Of a stretch of DNA of 64,000 nt, positions 40,723 through 58,468 are shown in pieces. Origin of the DNA: Perognathus longimembris pacificus (taxonomy: Eukaryota; Chordata; Mammalia; Rodentia; Heteromyidae). The notes under the pieces were generated by a model. That model saw nothing but the letters and a program-made list of their open reading frames with translations, was not told the origin of the DNA and did not search any database. The stretch is taken from contig NC_063174.1 of assembly GCF_023159225.1 (NCBI RefSeq), positions 42,896,191-42,960,190 of the forward strand, read 5' to 3'. Position numbers and translations under genes: made by a program. Numbering within the stretch: position 1 is the first letter of the stretch; each line of letters opens with the position of its first letter.

Positions 40723-41460
40723 CATATTTTTAGCTCAAATCATTGTGTATATTTATGGGGGTATAATGTGATTTTTTAAATTTTTTTTATTTGTTTATTG
40801 ATTGAACACAATTTTTTTGACAAGGTGTTGTGCAAAAAGGGTACAGTTACATAGTAGGGCAGTGTGTACATTTCTTGTGATATCTTACGTCCTGTTTTTC
40901 TTTTTCTTTTCTTTTATTTTTTTGGCCAGTCCTGGGCCTTGGACTCAGGGCCTGAGCACTGTCCCTGGCTTCTTTTTGCTCAAGGCTAGCACTCTGCCAC
41001 TTGAGCCACAGCGCCCCTTCTGGCCGTTTTCTATATATGTGGTGCTGGGGAATTGAACCCAGGGCTTCATGTATACAAGGCAAGCACTCTTGCCACTAGG
41101 CCATATCCTCAGCCCCTATGTCCTGTTTTTCTATCTCTTCTCTAGGTCAGGTAGACATATATACAATATACAATGTATTAAGAACATATACAGTAGCCAC
41201 GTGGCCACGCCCTAATGTGATGTTTTGATCTATGGATTGTTAGAGATTAAGTCAAGCTATTCCATGTATCTATCACTTTACTGGTTTATTTGTTGTTTTT
41301 TGTGGTGAGAACATTAAAATTCTATTTTAACAATTTTAAAATACATTATCATCACTGTTATTCGCTGTGATTACTAGGCAGTATCATGAATCACCAAAAC
41401 CCAATCCTCCAGCCAGACTTTGTATCACTTGTCCCATCTTTCCCTTAATTGATTTTCTTC
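40723..41460. mobile_element. Old L1 interrupted by young L1 interrupted by SINE
   Basis: An ancient L1 3' region in plus orientation (gttttgatctatgg, tgtggtgagaacatt) spans about 40730-41400. A severely 5'-truncated antisense L1 (40773-41212) interrupts it, flanked by taatgtgat on both sides. That L1 in turn holds an antisense IDL-Geo (about 40913-41116). Confidence 0.8.
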
Positions 41461-41560
41461 TTTCACCCAGGAAGCAGTTTCGTTTGCCCCCACAGCCTCT
41501 TTCTGCACTGCTTAGGATCTTACTTCAACTTTCTTTCCTTCTTCCCCTCCCCTTTCCCCT

Positions 41561-41616
<56 letters not shown>

Positions 41617-42476
41617 CATGCGCATGCACGCACACATGTTCAAATATTGGAACTTGAACTCCAGTCTTCTCCCTCCTGTTGGCTTTTTCACTCACAGCTG
41701 GTGGTCTACACTTGAGCCATGCCTCTATTTCTAGCCTTTTGCTAGTTAGTTGGGAATAAGAGTCTCAGACTTTTCTGTCTGGTCTGGCTTTGAACTGTGA
41801 TCTGTAGAACGTATCCTCCTGACTAGGATTATAGGCATGAGCAGCTGGCAGAAATTTTCTTTTTGTGGCATACTGTAGCTTGAATTCATGACCTCATGCT
41901 TGCTAGGTAGGCACTTTCTCACTGGAGCCACACATATAGCCTTCCTCCCTCTTTTCCTCCCTCCTCTTTCTCCCTTCTCTTTCTTCTCTTATTTATTATG
42001 AAAGAATCCATTTCTCCCCCAGTCCTGGGGCTTGAACTCAGGGCCTAAGCACTGTCCCTGGCTTCCTTTTGCTCAAGACTAGAACTCTATCACTTGAGCC
42101 ACAGCGCCACTTCCAACTTTTTCTGTTTGTGTGGTGCTGAGGAACCAAACTCAGGGCTTCATGCATGCTAGGCAAGCACTCTACCACTAAACCACATTCC
42201 CAGCCCTTCGTTCATTTTCTTTCTCTCTCTCTTTCTCTGTTCCTTCCTTCCTTCCTTTTCTTTTTTTGTTGGATATGGGGCTTGAATTCAGGGCCTAGGT
42301 GCTATCCCTGAGCTCTTTTGCTGAAGGCTAGCAGTCTACCACTTTGAACCAAGCTCTACTTCCTGTTTTCTAGTAGTAAGCTGGTGGTAAGAATCTCATG
42401 GAAGTCCTGGCTTTGAACCATGATCCTCAGATCTCAGCCTCGTAGCTAGGATTACAATCATGGGCCACCAGCACCC

Positions 42477-42529
<53 letters not shown>

Positions 42530-42705
42530 TCCTGGTACTTGAACTCAGGGCTGCATCTTCACTTCTGGCCTTTTGCTGGATAATTGGAAATAAGAGTTTT
42601 ATCCACTGTTCTCCCCAGGCTAGATTTGAACCATGATCCTCACATCTCAGTCTCTTGAGTAACTACAGTCATAGGTGTGAGCCACTGGTGCCTAACAAGA
42701 GCCAT
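41461..42705. mobile_element. GT tracts and antisense SINE series
   Basis: (TG)n at 41565-41625 with CG steps, then an antisense 7SL-Geo (41640-41858), ID monomer (41860-41942), IDL-Geo (42012-42207), 7SL-Geo (42255-42478), (GT)n (42480-42528), and 7SL-Geo (42529-42700). All are antisense to ESRRB. Confidence 0.75.
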
Positions 42706-44138
42706 GATGAATTTGCACCATCTATCACAGATTAGGAAAGGGAGGGTGACAAGTATCTGCCTGGCTTGATCTGACCCCTCTGAGCTTAGATGATTTTCCC
42801 AGGGCCACACAGCTAGCCAATGACACACTGGGGTTGGAGTTTAGTCTTGCGGGTCATTCCTAGCCTTGCTCAGTAGCCAACCCCATAACTCCTCAGAGGC
42901 GATGAAAGGAAGGGAAAGCTATTGAGAGGCTGGATGAAGAAATTACTTCCCTGGGGGTATAAGTTGCAGACATCTTGTGGCATGTGGTGCCTAGGGCAAG
43001 AAGAGTCTAGGGGAGTGCATGGGAGCACGCTAGAATGCTGAGACTCCATCTTACCCAATAGGGTGGGTAAGATTCTCCATCAAAGCCAGAATGCTGGGGC
43101 TCCATTTTACCTACCAGGAGGCCAGGAGTTCACAGAATAGTTAGCTGGAACCCCAGAATATTAGGTGTTATGTGTGTTTGCATGCCTGCCAGGCTCTCTC
43201 TTGGATTTTAGGTCGTCAGGGTCCACCCCCAAGTCCCCAGGATGGAACAGTGGTCAGATAAGAGAATCATCTGAGGCCCAGACTTGGTCCATGATCAGCA
43301 CCGCCAGAGGAGCTCTGAAAAGTGGTCATTCCTGAACTCATCCCCAGACCGCTGGGGGCTGACTCCTGAGTCAGCTCCTAAGGGCTTTCCAGATTATTCT
43401 GAAGGCTGGTCAGGACCGGTGGCTGGGAGTTTGGGATGTAAATCAAGGTTCCCACCCCACCTCGGACATTTCCTGGTGCCGTGACTGCTCAGGTCACTGT
43501 TTTTCTAACCCTCTGGTTTTCCCTTCGGGCTGATAACAGTCCTTTATTCTCCCTCCAACTCGCTTTTCAAATAGGTACGGGTCTGCTGTGTCCTTAGTAA
43601 AGCAAGGATGTCGAGTTGTGTGCTGGTGAGTGCAAGTTCCAGAGTGGGAAAGAGAAAAAAGTCGTGACCACGAATACCCTGTTAGGCCACTAGGGCCCTG
43701 CCTGCCCTTCCCGGCTTGGGGGTCGGGAAGAACTCTGGTTTTGAGGTCTTTCCTCTTATCTAAACCTCCTACTGGCAGATGGAGGAAAGGGGGTGGGGCC
43801 CCTGGTCAGGTGCAGGGCCATACTCTGCGGAATTTTTTTCTGGTTATTTTTAGTGCCTGGAAGAAACTTAAACTGGTCTCAGAGGCTGATGCCCTGCACA
43901 TTTGACTATTTTTACTTCTGAAAGACTGGGATCTCGTCCAGCTTAGGGAGGAAAAATGAGCAGAAAGAAGGAGGGGTCAGAAGAAGCAGGCATGATTTTA
44001 CTTCTATTGTGGAAAAAAAAAATCAAAAGCCTGGTACTATCAGTTCCTCCCATGAGGAACAAGAAGGTACTATTGAGTGCCTGCTATTTGCTCTACTACA
44101 TAGCTCATATATTGTGTTAAATTCCGTTAATCTAAGAA

Positions 44139-44140
<2 letters not shown>
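42706..44140. other. Repeat-poor intron stretch
   Basis: About 1.4 kb with no recognised transposon and no supported exon. Confidence 0.6.
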
Positions 44141-44200
<60 letters not shown>

Positions 44201-46560
44201 GTTGGTCCTGGGGCTTGAACCCAGGGTCTAGGAACTGGAACTGTCCCTTAGCTTCTTCACTCAAGGCTAGCACTCTGCCACTTGAGCCACAGCTTCATGT
44301 CTGGCTTTTGGTGGTTAATTGGAAATAAGAGTCTCACAGACATTCCTGTCTGGATTGGCTTCAAATGAAGATCCTCAGATCTCAGCCACTTGAGTAGCTA
44401 GGATTACAGGCATGAGCCACCATCAGCATCTGGCTAAAAGGTAAATTAAAATTTTTTTCCTGCTTTATTGAGATACAGCCCACCTACTTAGAATGTATAA
44501 TTTCACAGATTCTGGCATCTTACACTAATATTTTCTGTAAACTGTAGTAAAATATCTTATACATTTTACCACTAAAAAATCTTAAAAAAAAAAAAGTTAT
44601 GCTGGTCCTGAGGTTTCAAGGTAGGGCTTGGGAGCTGTCCCTGAGCTTTTGTGCTCAAGGCTAGTGCTCTATCACTTAAGCCACAGCTCTACTTCCAGCT
44701 TTTATGGTGCTTAACTATAGTTAAGAGTCTCATGAGCTTTCCTGCTTGGGCTGGCTTTGAACTGCAATCTTCAGATCTCAGCCTTCTGCAAAGCTAGGAT
44801 TACAGGTGTGAGTCACTGGTGCCAGGCTAAAAAAATTAAAAGATCCAACAAAGACCAAAAAGAATTTTTTTTTTTTTTTGTCTCTCATAGGGTCAGAACT
44901 CAGGGGCTGGATACTGTCCCTGAGCAATTTTGCTCAAAGCTAGCATTCTACCACTTTGAGACATAGCTCCACTTCCAGTTTTTAGATAGTTAATTGGAGA
45001 TAAGAGTCTCAAGGACATTTTTTGCCTGAGCTGATTTTGAACCTGGATTCTCAGATCTCAGCCTCCTCCTGAGTAGCTACGATTATAGGTGTGAGCCACC
45101 AGCAACTGGCCAAAAACAAAGCATTTTAAACCCAGGATTACTTATGTAATCCGGGTAGTCAGGAGGCTATATAATAAGACTTTGTCTCAACAAATAAACA
45201 CAAAGACCGAAACCTGAAAAACTCATTTAAGTATTCAGTTCAGTGTTAAAATGAGCATTTAGATTTTATAGCCTCCATCTCTATTCCAAAAAGTTTTCAA
45301 CATCCCAAATTCATTCCCCCTTGCTCCTCTTCTCCCCACACTGCCAGCAAGCTCCATCCAGACTCTTGGAATTTGACTATCCTAGATGCCTCAGATAAAG
45401 GGAATTGTATAATACTTGTCCTTTTCTGTCTGTTTTTTTTCGTGGGGGCTTGGACTCAGAGCCTGAGCACTGTCCCTGGCTTCTTTTTTGCTTAAGGCTA
45501 GCACACTGCTACTTGAGCCACAGTGCTACTTCTGGCTGTTTTCTGTATTGTGGTGCTGGGGAATTGAACCCAGGGCTTCATGTATGGGAGGCAAGCATTC
45601 TTGCCACTAGGCCATATCCCTAGCCCCTTCTGTCTGTTTTATTTCACCTGGCATAGCATTCTTACAATTCACCCATATTGTAACAGATAGCAGAACACCA
45701 CCCCCACCCCCGGCCTTTTTTTTTTTTTTTTTTTTGCAAGTCCTGGGGCTTGAGCTCGGGGTCTGAGCACTGTCCCTGGCTTCTTTTTGCTCAAGTCTAG
45801 CACTCTGCCACTTGAGCCACAGTGCCTCTTCTGGCTTTTTTTATGTTTATGTGATGCTGAGGAATCGAACCCAGGGCTTCATGCATGCTAAGCAAGCACT
45901 GTACTGCTAAGCTACATGCCAAGCCCAGCAGAACCCTTCTATGACTAGTGTTGAATGTATATGCTGTGTTTGTTTATCCACATTCATGGCAACTGGAGTT
46001 GTTTCTACCTTTTAGTTATCGCAATTACTGCAGTAAACACTGGCATATACATATATGTTTGAATTTCTACTTTCAATGCTTTTTCTTTATTTTTTCAGTG
46101 TAGAGGATCAATGAGACCCAGGACCTTGCACATGCTAGACAAGCTCTCTACCGCCAAGCTCCATCTCCGCTCACTGAGTGTAATTCTTTTGTTGCTGTAG
46201 TTGGTTGCAAAACTGGTACCTGACACTTTGCTCATTGGCTGGTACTTACCAGCTAAGCCACTCTTCCAACCCCACCTTGCAGTTCTTCTGGGTATCTACC
46301 TAAGAGGAGAACTGCCAGGTCAGATGATAAATATGTTTTGCTTTGGCAGCAAAAAAAAAAAAAAAAAAAAAATTGTATTCCACCAACACTTGCACCATTT
46401 GATTTTTTTCGGCCAGTATTAAAAATTGGTTTTTCATTAAGTTTTTGTTTTGAGGCCGTTGTAGACTCAGTTGCAGCTGTGAGAAATTACAGAGACCCCA
46501 CATCTCCCCCAATGTGCCATCTTGCACAGTTATAATCTACCACTAGACCATGATAAGATT
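44141..46560. mobile_element. GT tract, antisense SINEs and old L1 pieces
   Basis: (GT)n at 44141-44198 runs into antisense 7SL-Geo (44199-44434). Further 7SL-Geo at 44590-44828 and 44868-45112. Antisense IDL-Geo at 45437-45627 and 45717-45927, and an ID-like monomer at about 46095-46185. Between them, fragments at 44445-44580, 45290-45436, 45628-45715 and 45930-46080 resemble one old antisense L1 (ctttattgagatacagcc; gtttatccacattcatgg). Confidence 0.65.
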
Positions 46561-47285
46561 GGGACATCTTCAAGGATAAAGTAACTTTAATAACAGTGAA
46601 TATTGAACTTACTATTTGCTATCCACATTTATTTATTTTGTTTTGTTTTGTTTTTTGCCAGTCCTGGGGCTTGGACTCGGCCTGAGCACTGCCCCTGGCT
46701 TCTTTTTGCTCAAGCCTAGCACTCTACCACTTGAGCCACAGCGCCACTTCTGGCCTCCATATATGTGGTCTGAGAAATCAAACCCAGGGCTTCATGTATA
46801 CGAGGCAAGCACTCTTGCCACTAGGCCATATTCCCAGCCCCAATTATTTATTTTATTATTATTTTGCTTGGCTTTTTCACTGTCAGATGGCCTCTGCTAT
46901 TTGAGCCATACCTCCACTTCTGGTTTTTTGCTGGCTAATTGGAGATAAGGGTCTCCAGGACTGGTTTTGAACCAAGATCTTCAGATCTCAGCATCCTGAG
47001 TAGCTGGGATTGCAGGCATGAGCCCAGCTTCTGCTGGTTATTTTACTATTTAGTATTCTTATTCTTATTCTTATTGCCAGCCCTAGGCCTTGAACTCGGT
47101 CGGGGACTAGGCACGGTTCCTGAGCTTTTTTCCCCCTCAATGCTAGCACTCTACCACTTGAGCCATAGCACTACTTCCAGCTTGTTTGAGGTCAGTTTCC
47201 TGCAGGGCTGACTTTGAACCATGATCCTCAGACCTCAGCCTCCTAAGTAGCTAAGATTAGAGGTGTGAGCCACCAGCATCAGAGA
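46561..47285. mobile_element. Antisense IDL-Geo and 7SL-Geo SINEs
   Basis: IDL-Geo at 46636-46840 with a (GTTTT)n tail; 7SL-Geo remnants at 46860-47030 and 47070-47282, the latter with a (TTATTC)n tail. Confidence 0.75.
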
Positions 47286-48659
47286 AACTACTGAGATTTA
47301 GAGTCCTCTAGAAGCCAACAGCTTATGCAACAACAAGCAAGGTTGATTCCTCTCACAAGTAATGTAGAGATGGGCCCTTGCTGGTATCACAATGCTTCTC
47401 AGCCACAGTGTCAAGGGCTCAGTTCTTTCTTTCTGCTTTCCACTGGCCAGAATCAGGCCATAAGCCCCATCTTGCTAAAAGAGACCCCCAAGGAGGGGGT
47501 AGGAGGTATAAGAGGACCAGAGGAGCAAATTGAATAATTATTAGGATTGTCTGGGACATGCCGTCTCCAACAACAAAAATGGTGATGTACTTCTAATAAG
47601 AGTCCTGATACAGTATCTGGTGGTAACAGGGGTGAGAACCAGTCCATGCCATTATGTCTTAGGGAGGTGCTTCTTGTTTATTAAAATTGTGAGCAGCTTA
47701 CTCAGTAAAAGATAAAAAGTATAGTGTCAGATAGCAAGGATAGGCATAACTGACCAGTGTCTGTTTAAGCAGTATGCAGAGGGATCCGGACATCTGTTCA
47801 TTATCTCTGCCCTTGAGGTGCTGACAGTGCTCAGATCATGAGAAGACGGTATCAATAAAGACAAATATGTAGAAGGTAGGGAGATGACAGGTCTGAAAGC
47901 ATTATGCAGATTGAGACAATAAAGGCTGCTTGCCAGGGAAGGCAGGTACCCAAGTGTGTTCAGATTCATAAAGGATTGTCTAGTAGAAAGGGAGTTAGTT
48001 GTCTTGCTGAATGGGATGGAGAGAAGGAAGGGATCAGCAGGTAGAGCACTGTTCAAAACCAGAGGAAAAGCCAGCCTGCCTATAATCCTAGCTACTCAGG
48101 AGGCTGAGATCTGAGGATCATGGTTCAAAGCCAGCCTGGGCAGGAAAGTCCTTGAGACTGTTATGTCCAATTAACCACCAGAAAACCGGAAGTGGCACTA
48201 TAGCTCAAGTGGGAGAATGTTAGCCTTGAGCTGAATAGCTCAGGGACAGCACCTAGGTCGAGTTCAAGCCCCATGACTGACCCAGGGGGGAAAAAAAAAA
48301 CCAAAAACACCAGAGGAGACTGTTATAAAGTCTAGTTTGCCAGGAGGGAGCAGACCTCTGCAGTCGGGTAGGACATAGGTAAGCTGTGAATGAGATAGGA
48401 CAGAGATGGTTGTTTTTTGTTTTGTTTTGTTTTGTCTGTTGTTGGGCTTGAACTCTGGGCCTGGGTGCTGTCCCTGAACTCTTTTGCTCAAAGTTAGCGC
48501 TCTACCACTTTGAGCCACAATGCCACTTTTGGTTTTCTGGTGGTTAATTGGGACATAAGAGTCTCATAGACCCTCCTGCCTGGGCTGGCTTTGAACTGGG
48601 ATCCTCAGATCTCAACCTCCAGAGTAGCTAGGACAGATGTGATTCACTAGTACCCAGCT
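47286..48659. other. Unique DNA plus two 7SL-Geo SINEs
   Basis: Unique at 47286-48060; plus-strand 7SL-Geo at 48066-48300 (A-tail about 48290); antisense 7SL-Geo at 48420-48658 with a (GTTTT)n tail. Confidence 0.65.
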
Positions 48660-51600
48660 AGAAGGGTTCATTTTTAACTCATATTATCATACCTATGGGG
48701 TGGGTCCAGGGCTTGGAAGTCCTGATCTAGAAGGGGCCAGGGACCAGCAGGGAGGTGAGTTTTTGTCATTACTGCTGTGATAGAGAATGAGGTTGTGGCG
48801 GTCTCTGCCCTTGGCTTGCAGAGGGTCTTTGAATGAATAGTAATTGCTTTCTGGAGCAATGTGGGCAAGGGGAATGTGGCCATTTCACTTAGGTGTGACC
48901 CACTGACCCAACCCTAGACTTGGGCTCCATGGGGTGGGAAATAGATCTGGATAATGAGTAGCAAATCGGTAGAGGAGTGCCGCAGGCCTGGCTCCTCTTC
49001 TAAGAACCACTGATTGAAAGAGATGAAGGATACAGAAGGAAATAAACCCAAGGTGGCTTATAGAGCACCTGGTCTCAGGAACAGGGGTTCCAGGAGCTGG
49101 CCTCATCCAAATAACCCTTTGGACTGCTTTACAATAGATCACAAAGGCATTCAGTTGTCACAAGGGAGTGAGCAGAGTAGGAGCTGCCGTGCCACTTCCC
49201 TGTGCCTGATGGTGAAACTGGGGCTGGGGAAGCTTGCCTAGTTCAAGGCTGTGTGGAGATGATCTGGGAGTGGTCACTGGATTCGAGGGTGGGCCTCGCT
49301 GGATACACAGGCTGCAGCCACCATGGACTTGGGCATAGGCAGGAACTGCCAGGAAGCAGGCCCGTTTTACCAGACCTCAGAATATGCACAATTAAACCTA
49401 ACAGTCTCCTTAAAAGAAAGCTGATAATTGACATATTTATTGATGGGAATCATTGATCATTAGGCTGTAAAAGATCTAGAGGAGAGTTTATCTTTGCTGT
49501 GACCTGTAGGCCATGCCTTAGTATGGTGAGACGCTCACTGCTGATTCTTTTGTTGGACAAATCACTCTCTCTCACTCTGAGTCTGGGTTTTTGTTGGTAA
49601 AATGAGGGTAATTGTGCCTGGTCTCTATATTGTGGGTTAAATAGCATAACATTTCCAGGAAGCATGCTGTTGGCCATTGTTGGCCATTGTTAATTTCCAG
49701 GTGTTCATAGTGCTTTTCATAAGCACCTACCATGTGCCAGGTTCCCTGAGAGACCTTGTAAAGAGGCCTCATGATTCCTGCATGAGTAGTCCTGGCCTTC
49801 AGGGAGGGGTGCCAGGTCAGTAGGGGAATTCCAGGTGCTACTGAAGAAGCATCAGTCTCATGTGGAATGAGGGAGGTAGGAGGATGAACATCCACTAAGG
49901 GTCAGGCCCTGTGTCCAGAGAATTCCAAAAAGAGCATCAGCAGAAGTGGCCACTGCCCAGCCGTACCTTGCCGAGAGGTAGCTGTCTCTGCCTTTTGTCC
50001 CAAAGTTGTCTCTGGCTGACAGCTACCCGGGACAAGAGGAGACCTTAGAGTGGCTTCTGGCAAGGAGGTGAGAAGGTGAGTCAGGGCTCCAGCCAAACTG
50101 GAAAATGACAAGCGTCAGCCCCTAGAAGTTTGTGGGCACCCTGGAAATATGGTCATCATTGTCCTTTGTGAGTAAAGTTTGATTTTTCACTCTTGGTCTC
50201 TTCTGGAGTTTTAAGTTATGGATTGGTTTCCTGGGTGTGGGTGTGGTAGGCAGGGGGTCTTCTGTGACAACATGTTGCAGAATGGGGTCAGAAACTCTTC
50301 TATGGGGAAGTTCCCCTGCTTCATATGTGTGTGTATGTGTGCACATGTGCGCGCACAAGGGGTGAGGGTTGAACCACAATCCCTGCAGCCGGCTGTGTTA
50401 GGTGTGCTGGGTAGGCTCAGCCATCCCCTAAGGTTCCAGGGTTCTGATGGAGACAGAGTCTACAACAGTGTGCCATAGCCAACAGCAGCACCTTGCAAAG
50501 AGGCCCCTGGTGGTGGATTGATGGGGCACTGTTGGCCTGTGGCCCACACTTTTAAAGGCAGCAAAGACTGGGCATGTTCTATTCCTGTATGTGCCCTGAC
50601 ACTGCCATGGTAGACTGCCCCATGCTTTCATTGGGTGTCACCAGCTCAGCCTGCACCTGCGAGTTAGTTAGGCAGGGCATGACACCTTGGCAGGTGATGT
50701 GATCACCAGGGCTTAATCCCTACACTGAGTCCACAGGGCCCCAGTTGCCTTCCTAGTCTATGCTGGAGCATACTCAACTGTGCACTTGCCTCCTTTCCCC
50801 TTCCTCCATGTTGCTTGCTGTTACTGGAGACACCAGCATAAATGTGGGCATGCACAAATGTCTGAATCTCCAGGCAGAGCCCGAGCTAGAAGACTGTATT
50901 GGAAGTCAAGCTGGGGAACTGAGATCCACACTCTGAAACCACGGATGAGCCCAGGTGCCAGGAATAAATGCATCAGTCTGGCTTTGACCAGGATCTTAGC
51001 CCTGGGGGCTACCTGAAGGCTTTTGTGCCTCCAGTCCAGTCAGGCCTCAACCTCCCTCATGTCTGTGTGGTCAGGTTGGTTGTGTCTCTTCTCTTGAGAA
51101 CATGGAAAAGAGAACTAAGGCCTCAGGTATCAAGTGAAAGGCAGGGCACAGGCCCCCAAGGAGATAGGGGAGTCTCCAACAGGAGAGTTACCTGGATTGG
51201 TTTGGTTTTATTAAGACAATGTCTTGATGAATAAGCACAAGGCTGGTCTTAAACACAGGTCCATTCCCACTTCTACATCTCCTTAGTGCTGGGATCACAG
51301 GACTGCATCCTAAGGCCTAGAGAGAGTTACCTGGAATAAAAATCATACGGGGTGGGAATGCTGAGTAGCACCCTATCACTACCACTGCGTTCAAAGTAGC
51401 ATACTGAACCGGGTACTGGCAGCTCATACCTGTCACCCGACTACTAGGATCATGAGATCTGAGAATCCTAGTTTGAAATCAGCCCAAGCAGAAAGCTCCC
51501 TGGCATTAGCTCCAGAAATGGCACAAATGGCAGAACTCCAGCCTAGAGCAAAAAGGCCTAAAGGACATTGCCCAGACCCTGAATTCAAGCCCTACGACCA

Positions 51601-52630
51601 GCATAAACAACAACAAAAAAGCAGTATATGGACCAAAAGTACCAAGGTGTGGGGGCTAAAAGACATAGCTGATGAAAATGATCGAAGTGCCAAGAGATAA
51701 CCCCTTCTGATGGTCGATTGGTGCTGAGGGGGGTGGGGATAGGGGTTCCCTGTGCCTCTGGGATGAGGATGTGGGCTTCAGTCATTCACTGAAAATTGTG
51801 TGAGAGCCCTCCCTTATCTATTTAAATGAATTGTCCCCACTCCACCCTTTTCACAATTTCAGTTGTTCAGAGCTCAAGGAAACTTCCCATTTCTGTGGAC
51901 TAAATGGTAGAAACCTCCCATTTCTATGTACTTAAGACTAGTTAGGAGAAACTGGAGACTTGCCCCTGGCATGAATGCAATCTGAAGCTTTCTCCCATTA
52001 CTCTGCCATGTTCCTGACTTCCTCCCGGCTTTCCCAGAGTAAGGCCTGCCTGGGCTGAGTGGCTTGCCTCCTGCCTCAGGGTGTGGGTGGGCCTGGGGTT
52101 GGGGCTGGAGCTCACTGTTGCTTCTGGCCTGCCCTTTCACTCATCTGAATCTGTACCCATTGGGCTTCACTTGGAGGGCGCTGGCCGGGGCTCTGCAGAT
52201 ATTCTTAACTTGGAGGGAAGGAACCTGTGCTTGGTATGTCACCCGGTGGCTGAGGCAGCAGCCACACTTCCTTGCTCTAAGGACTCTGCTCTCCATCTCC
52301 GATGAATGTTTCATAGTCCACGGACATTTCATGATCAGGATGAGAACTGCTCACATTAGTTCAACTCCAAGGAGCCCAAAGACGGGCCTGCACGTGGACA
52401 GGCTTTGGAACCCGGAGCAGAAAGGCAGAAGTGGATCCCAGGCTTCCAGGGACTCCAGCACCCTGGTTTGGTTTGGGTGACTACTCAATGGGGCTGCACT
52501 TCAACTTCTACTTCCTCTTCAGTCTCATTCCCCCTTCCCCCTTTGCTCTCCATGTTCAAACTTGGGAGCTAATGTGACAGCTTCCATTGTAATTGGTGCC
52601 ATCCTACATCCCCATGATGGTTGGATTTGC
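48660..52630. other. Longest repeat-poor part of the introns
   Basis: Almost 4 kb with only one degraded plus-strand 7SL-Geo (about 51408-51612). Open frames on both strands are short and unrelated to known families. No splice-bounded coding exon stands out. Confidence 0.55.
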
Positions 52631-52655
52631 GTGTGTGTTTGTGTGTGTGTGTGTG

Positions 52656-52695
<40 letters not shown>
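52631..52695. repeat. Compound (GT)n(GA)n microsatellite
   Basis: An interrupted GT run followed by about 19 GA units. Confidence 0.95.
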
Positions 52696-56915
<4,220 letters not shown>

Positions 56916-57927
56916 CATTTCTGAGGCGGGAAGCATGTGCAATGTATTTCAAGCCCCTCTTCACACAAATCCAAACCCTACTTTAACCCTCTTTTTATTT
57001 GGTTTGGATAAGTGGCAGGAGCTGCTTTTTCTTTCTTCTTCTTTTTTTAAATTTATTTATCAATTGCTTCTTCATTTTTAAACACGCAATTCTACCTGGC
57101 ACACACTTTAGGGTGCTCCTTTTCAGTATAATGTACTTGTTCTTCTTTGTACCCTGACCCCCTCCTCCCGACGCTAGTTCTAGCTGGTGGGATGGCTTGT
57201 CTTGCATCTGTCCATCCTTTTCTTTTGTCTGCTATGGCCATGAGAGAGGAACAGGCGGGGCGTGGTTAGAGAGCAGAAGGATTCCAGCCTCTGCACACCG
57301 AGGCCCACAGCGGCGTGGACTCAGGTGAGCCAGTGTCCTGTGTGAGCGCCCTCCTGTGCCCCTGGAGGAAGGAGCCTTCCTGAAGGCAGGGCTCTGGAGG
57401 AAGCTGGAGGAGATGGAGGTGCTGCTGGCATGCAGTCTGGGGGACTGCCTGGTGGCCCCCCGGACTGCAGGGCAGGTTTGCCAGGGACTTGGCTGGTAGG
57501 CCTTTGCTGAGGAGCTCAGCCTCTCGGGGGATTACACACTCAGTAGTTTTTGAATCTGCCCAGTGCTGGCTCAGCACAGATGTGGGGTCAGGCCAGTGCT
57601 TAAGACACCTCAGCCTAGATTGCTCTACTAACCCAGGGCCAAATTGGGTACAGCCATGGGGGCCCTGCCCCCACACTCCTATCTGGGTCGGCCAGAAGCT
57701 GCATTCTAGAAACAGCTCTGGAGTGGCGCCTGGTGGTTTCTGGGGTCACTGCTTCTCCAGCCTTCACCTCACTTCCCTCTCCAAGAAACAGGGGTGCAGG
57801 ACCGGAGACTGTTGCCCATCGGTGCCAGAACCAGAGCAGAGGGGGGCTGGGGCACAGACACCGGAGTCGCTTCATCCCCGCTCTGCCCCACCACCCCTGT
57901 TTTTTGTGAGTTATAAAGTGGGAATCA
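56916..57927. other. GC-rich unique intron stretch
   Basis: No repeat recognised. A 176-codon plus-strand frame (57489-58019) matches no family and ends inside a SINE, so it is not called. Confidence 0.55.
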
Positions 57928-58020
57928 GGGCCTGGGAATATGGCTTAACGGTAGAGTGCTTGCCTAGTATGCATGAAGCTCTGGGTTCGATTACTCAGTA
58001 CCACATAAACAGAAAATAAA
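57928..58020 (+). mobile_element. Left half only of an IDL-Geo SINE
   Basis: It runs from ggcctgggaatatggctta through B box gggttcgattac to ccacataaacagaaaat and then a short A-rich tail. The right Geo half is absent, so it is a free left monomer or a truncated dimer. Confidence 0.75.
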
Positions 58021-58217
58021 TGAAAGAAATGAAATAAAGGGGGAATCATAGAAGAGCACCCCGCCCCCCGCCCCGAGCAGGATTGCTGGGAGATGCCATG
58101 TGCTCCACATTCAACCAGGGTACTTCAGAACCCCTGGGGGGACTGTGGTGATGCAAGTCCCTTTTGTAACCCCACATCTCCTCATCCAAAGCTAAATTCT
58201 TTTAGATAAAAGAGGAA

Positions 58218-58419
58218 AATGAGCTGGGTGCTGGTGTCTCAGGCCTATAATCTTAGCTGCTCAGGAGGCTGAGATCTGAGGATCAACGCAGACAGGAAGG
58301 TCCTTGGGACTCAATCTCCCAATTAACGGCCAAAACACTGGAAATAGAACTGTGGCTCAAGTGTTAGTACTCTGCTCTTGACCAAAAATGCTCAGGGAAA
58401 GCACCAAGGCCCCAGGACC

Positions 58420-58466
<47 letters not shown>
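58218..58466 (+). mobile_element. 7SL-Geo SINE ending in an AC microsatellite
   Basis: The element spans 58218-58420. Its right half ends at ccccaggaccaac and passes straight into (AC)n at 58421-58466. Confidence 0.8.

Positions 58467-58468
<2 letters not shown>

Noticed and set aside
52064..52480. 138-codon plus-strand frame in repeat-poor DNA
   Set aside because: No domain, competing frames on both strands, and no acceptor-donor pair that would join it to ESRRB in phase.
57489..58019. 176-codon plus-strand open frame
   Set aside because: It lies in GC-rich DNA, overlaps an antisense frame of similar length, and ends inside an ID-type SINE.
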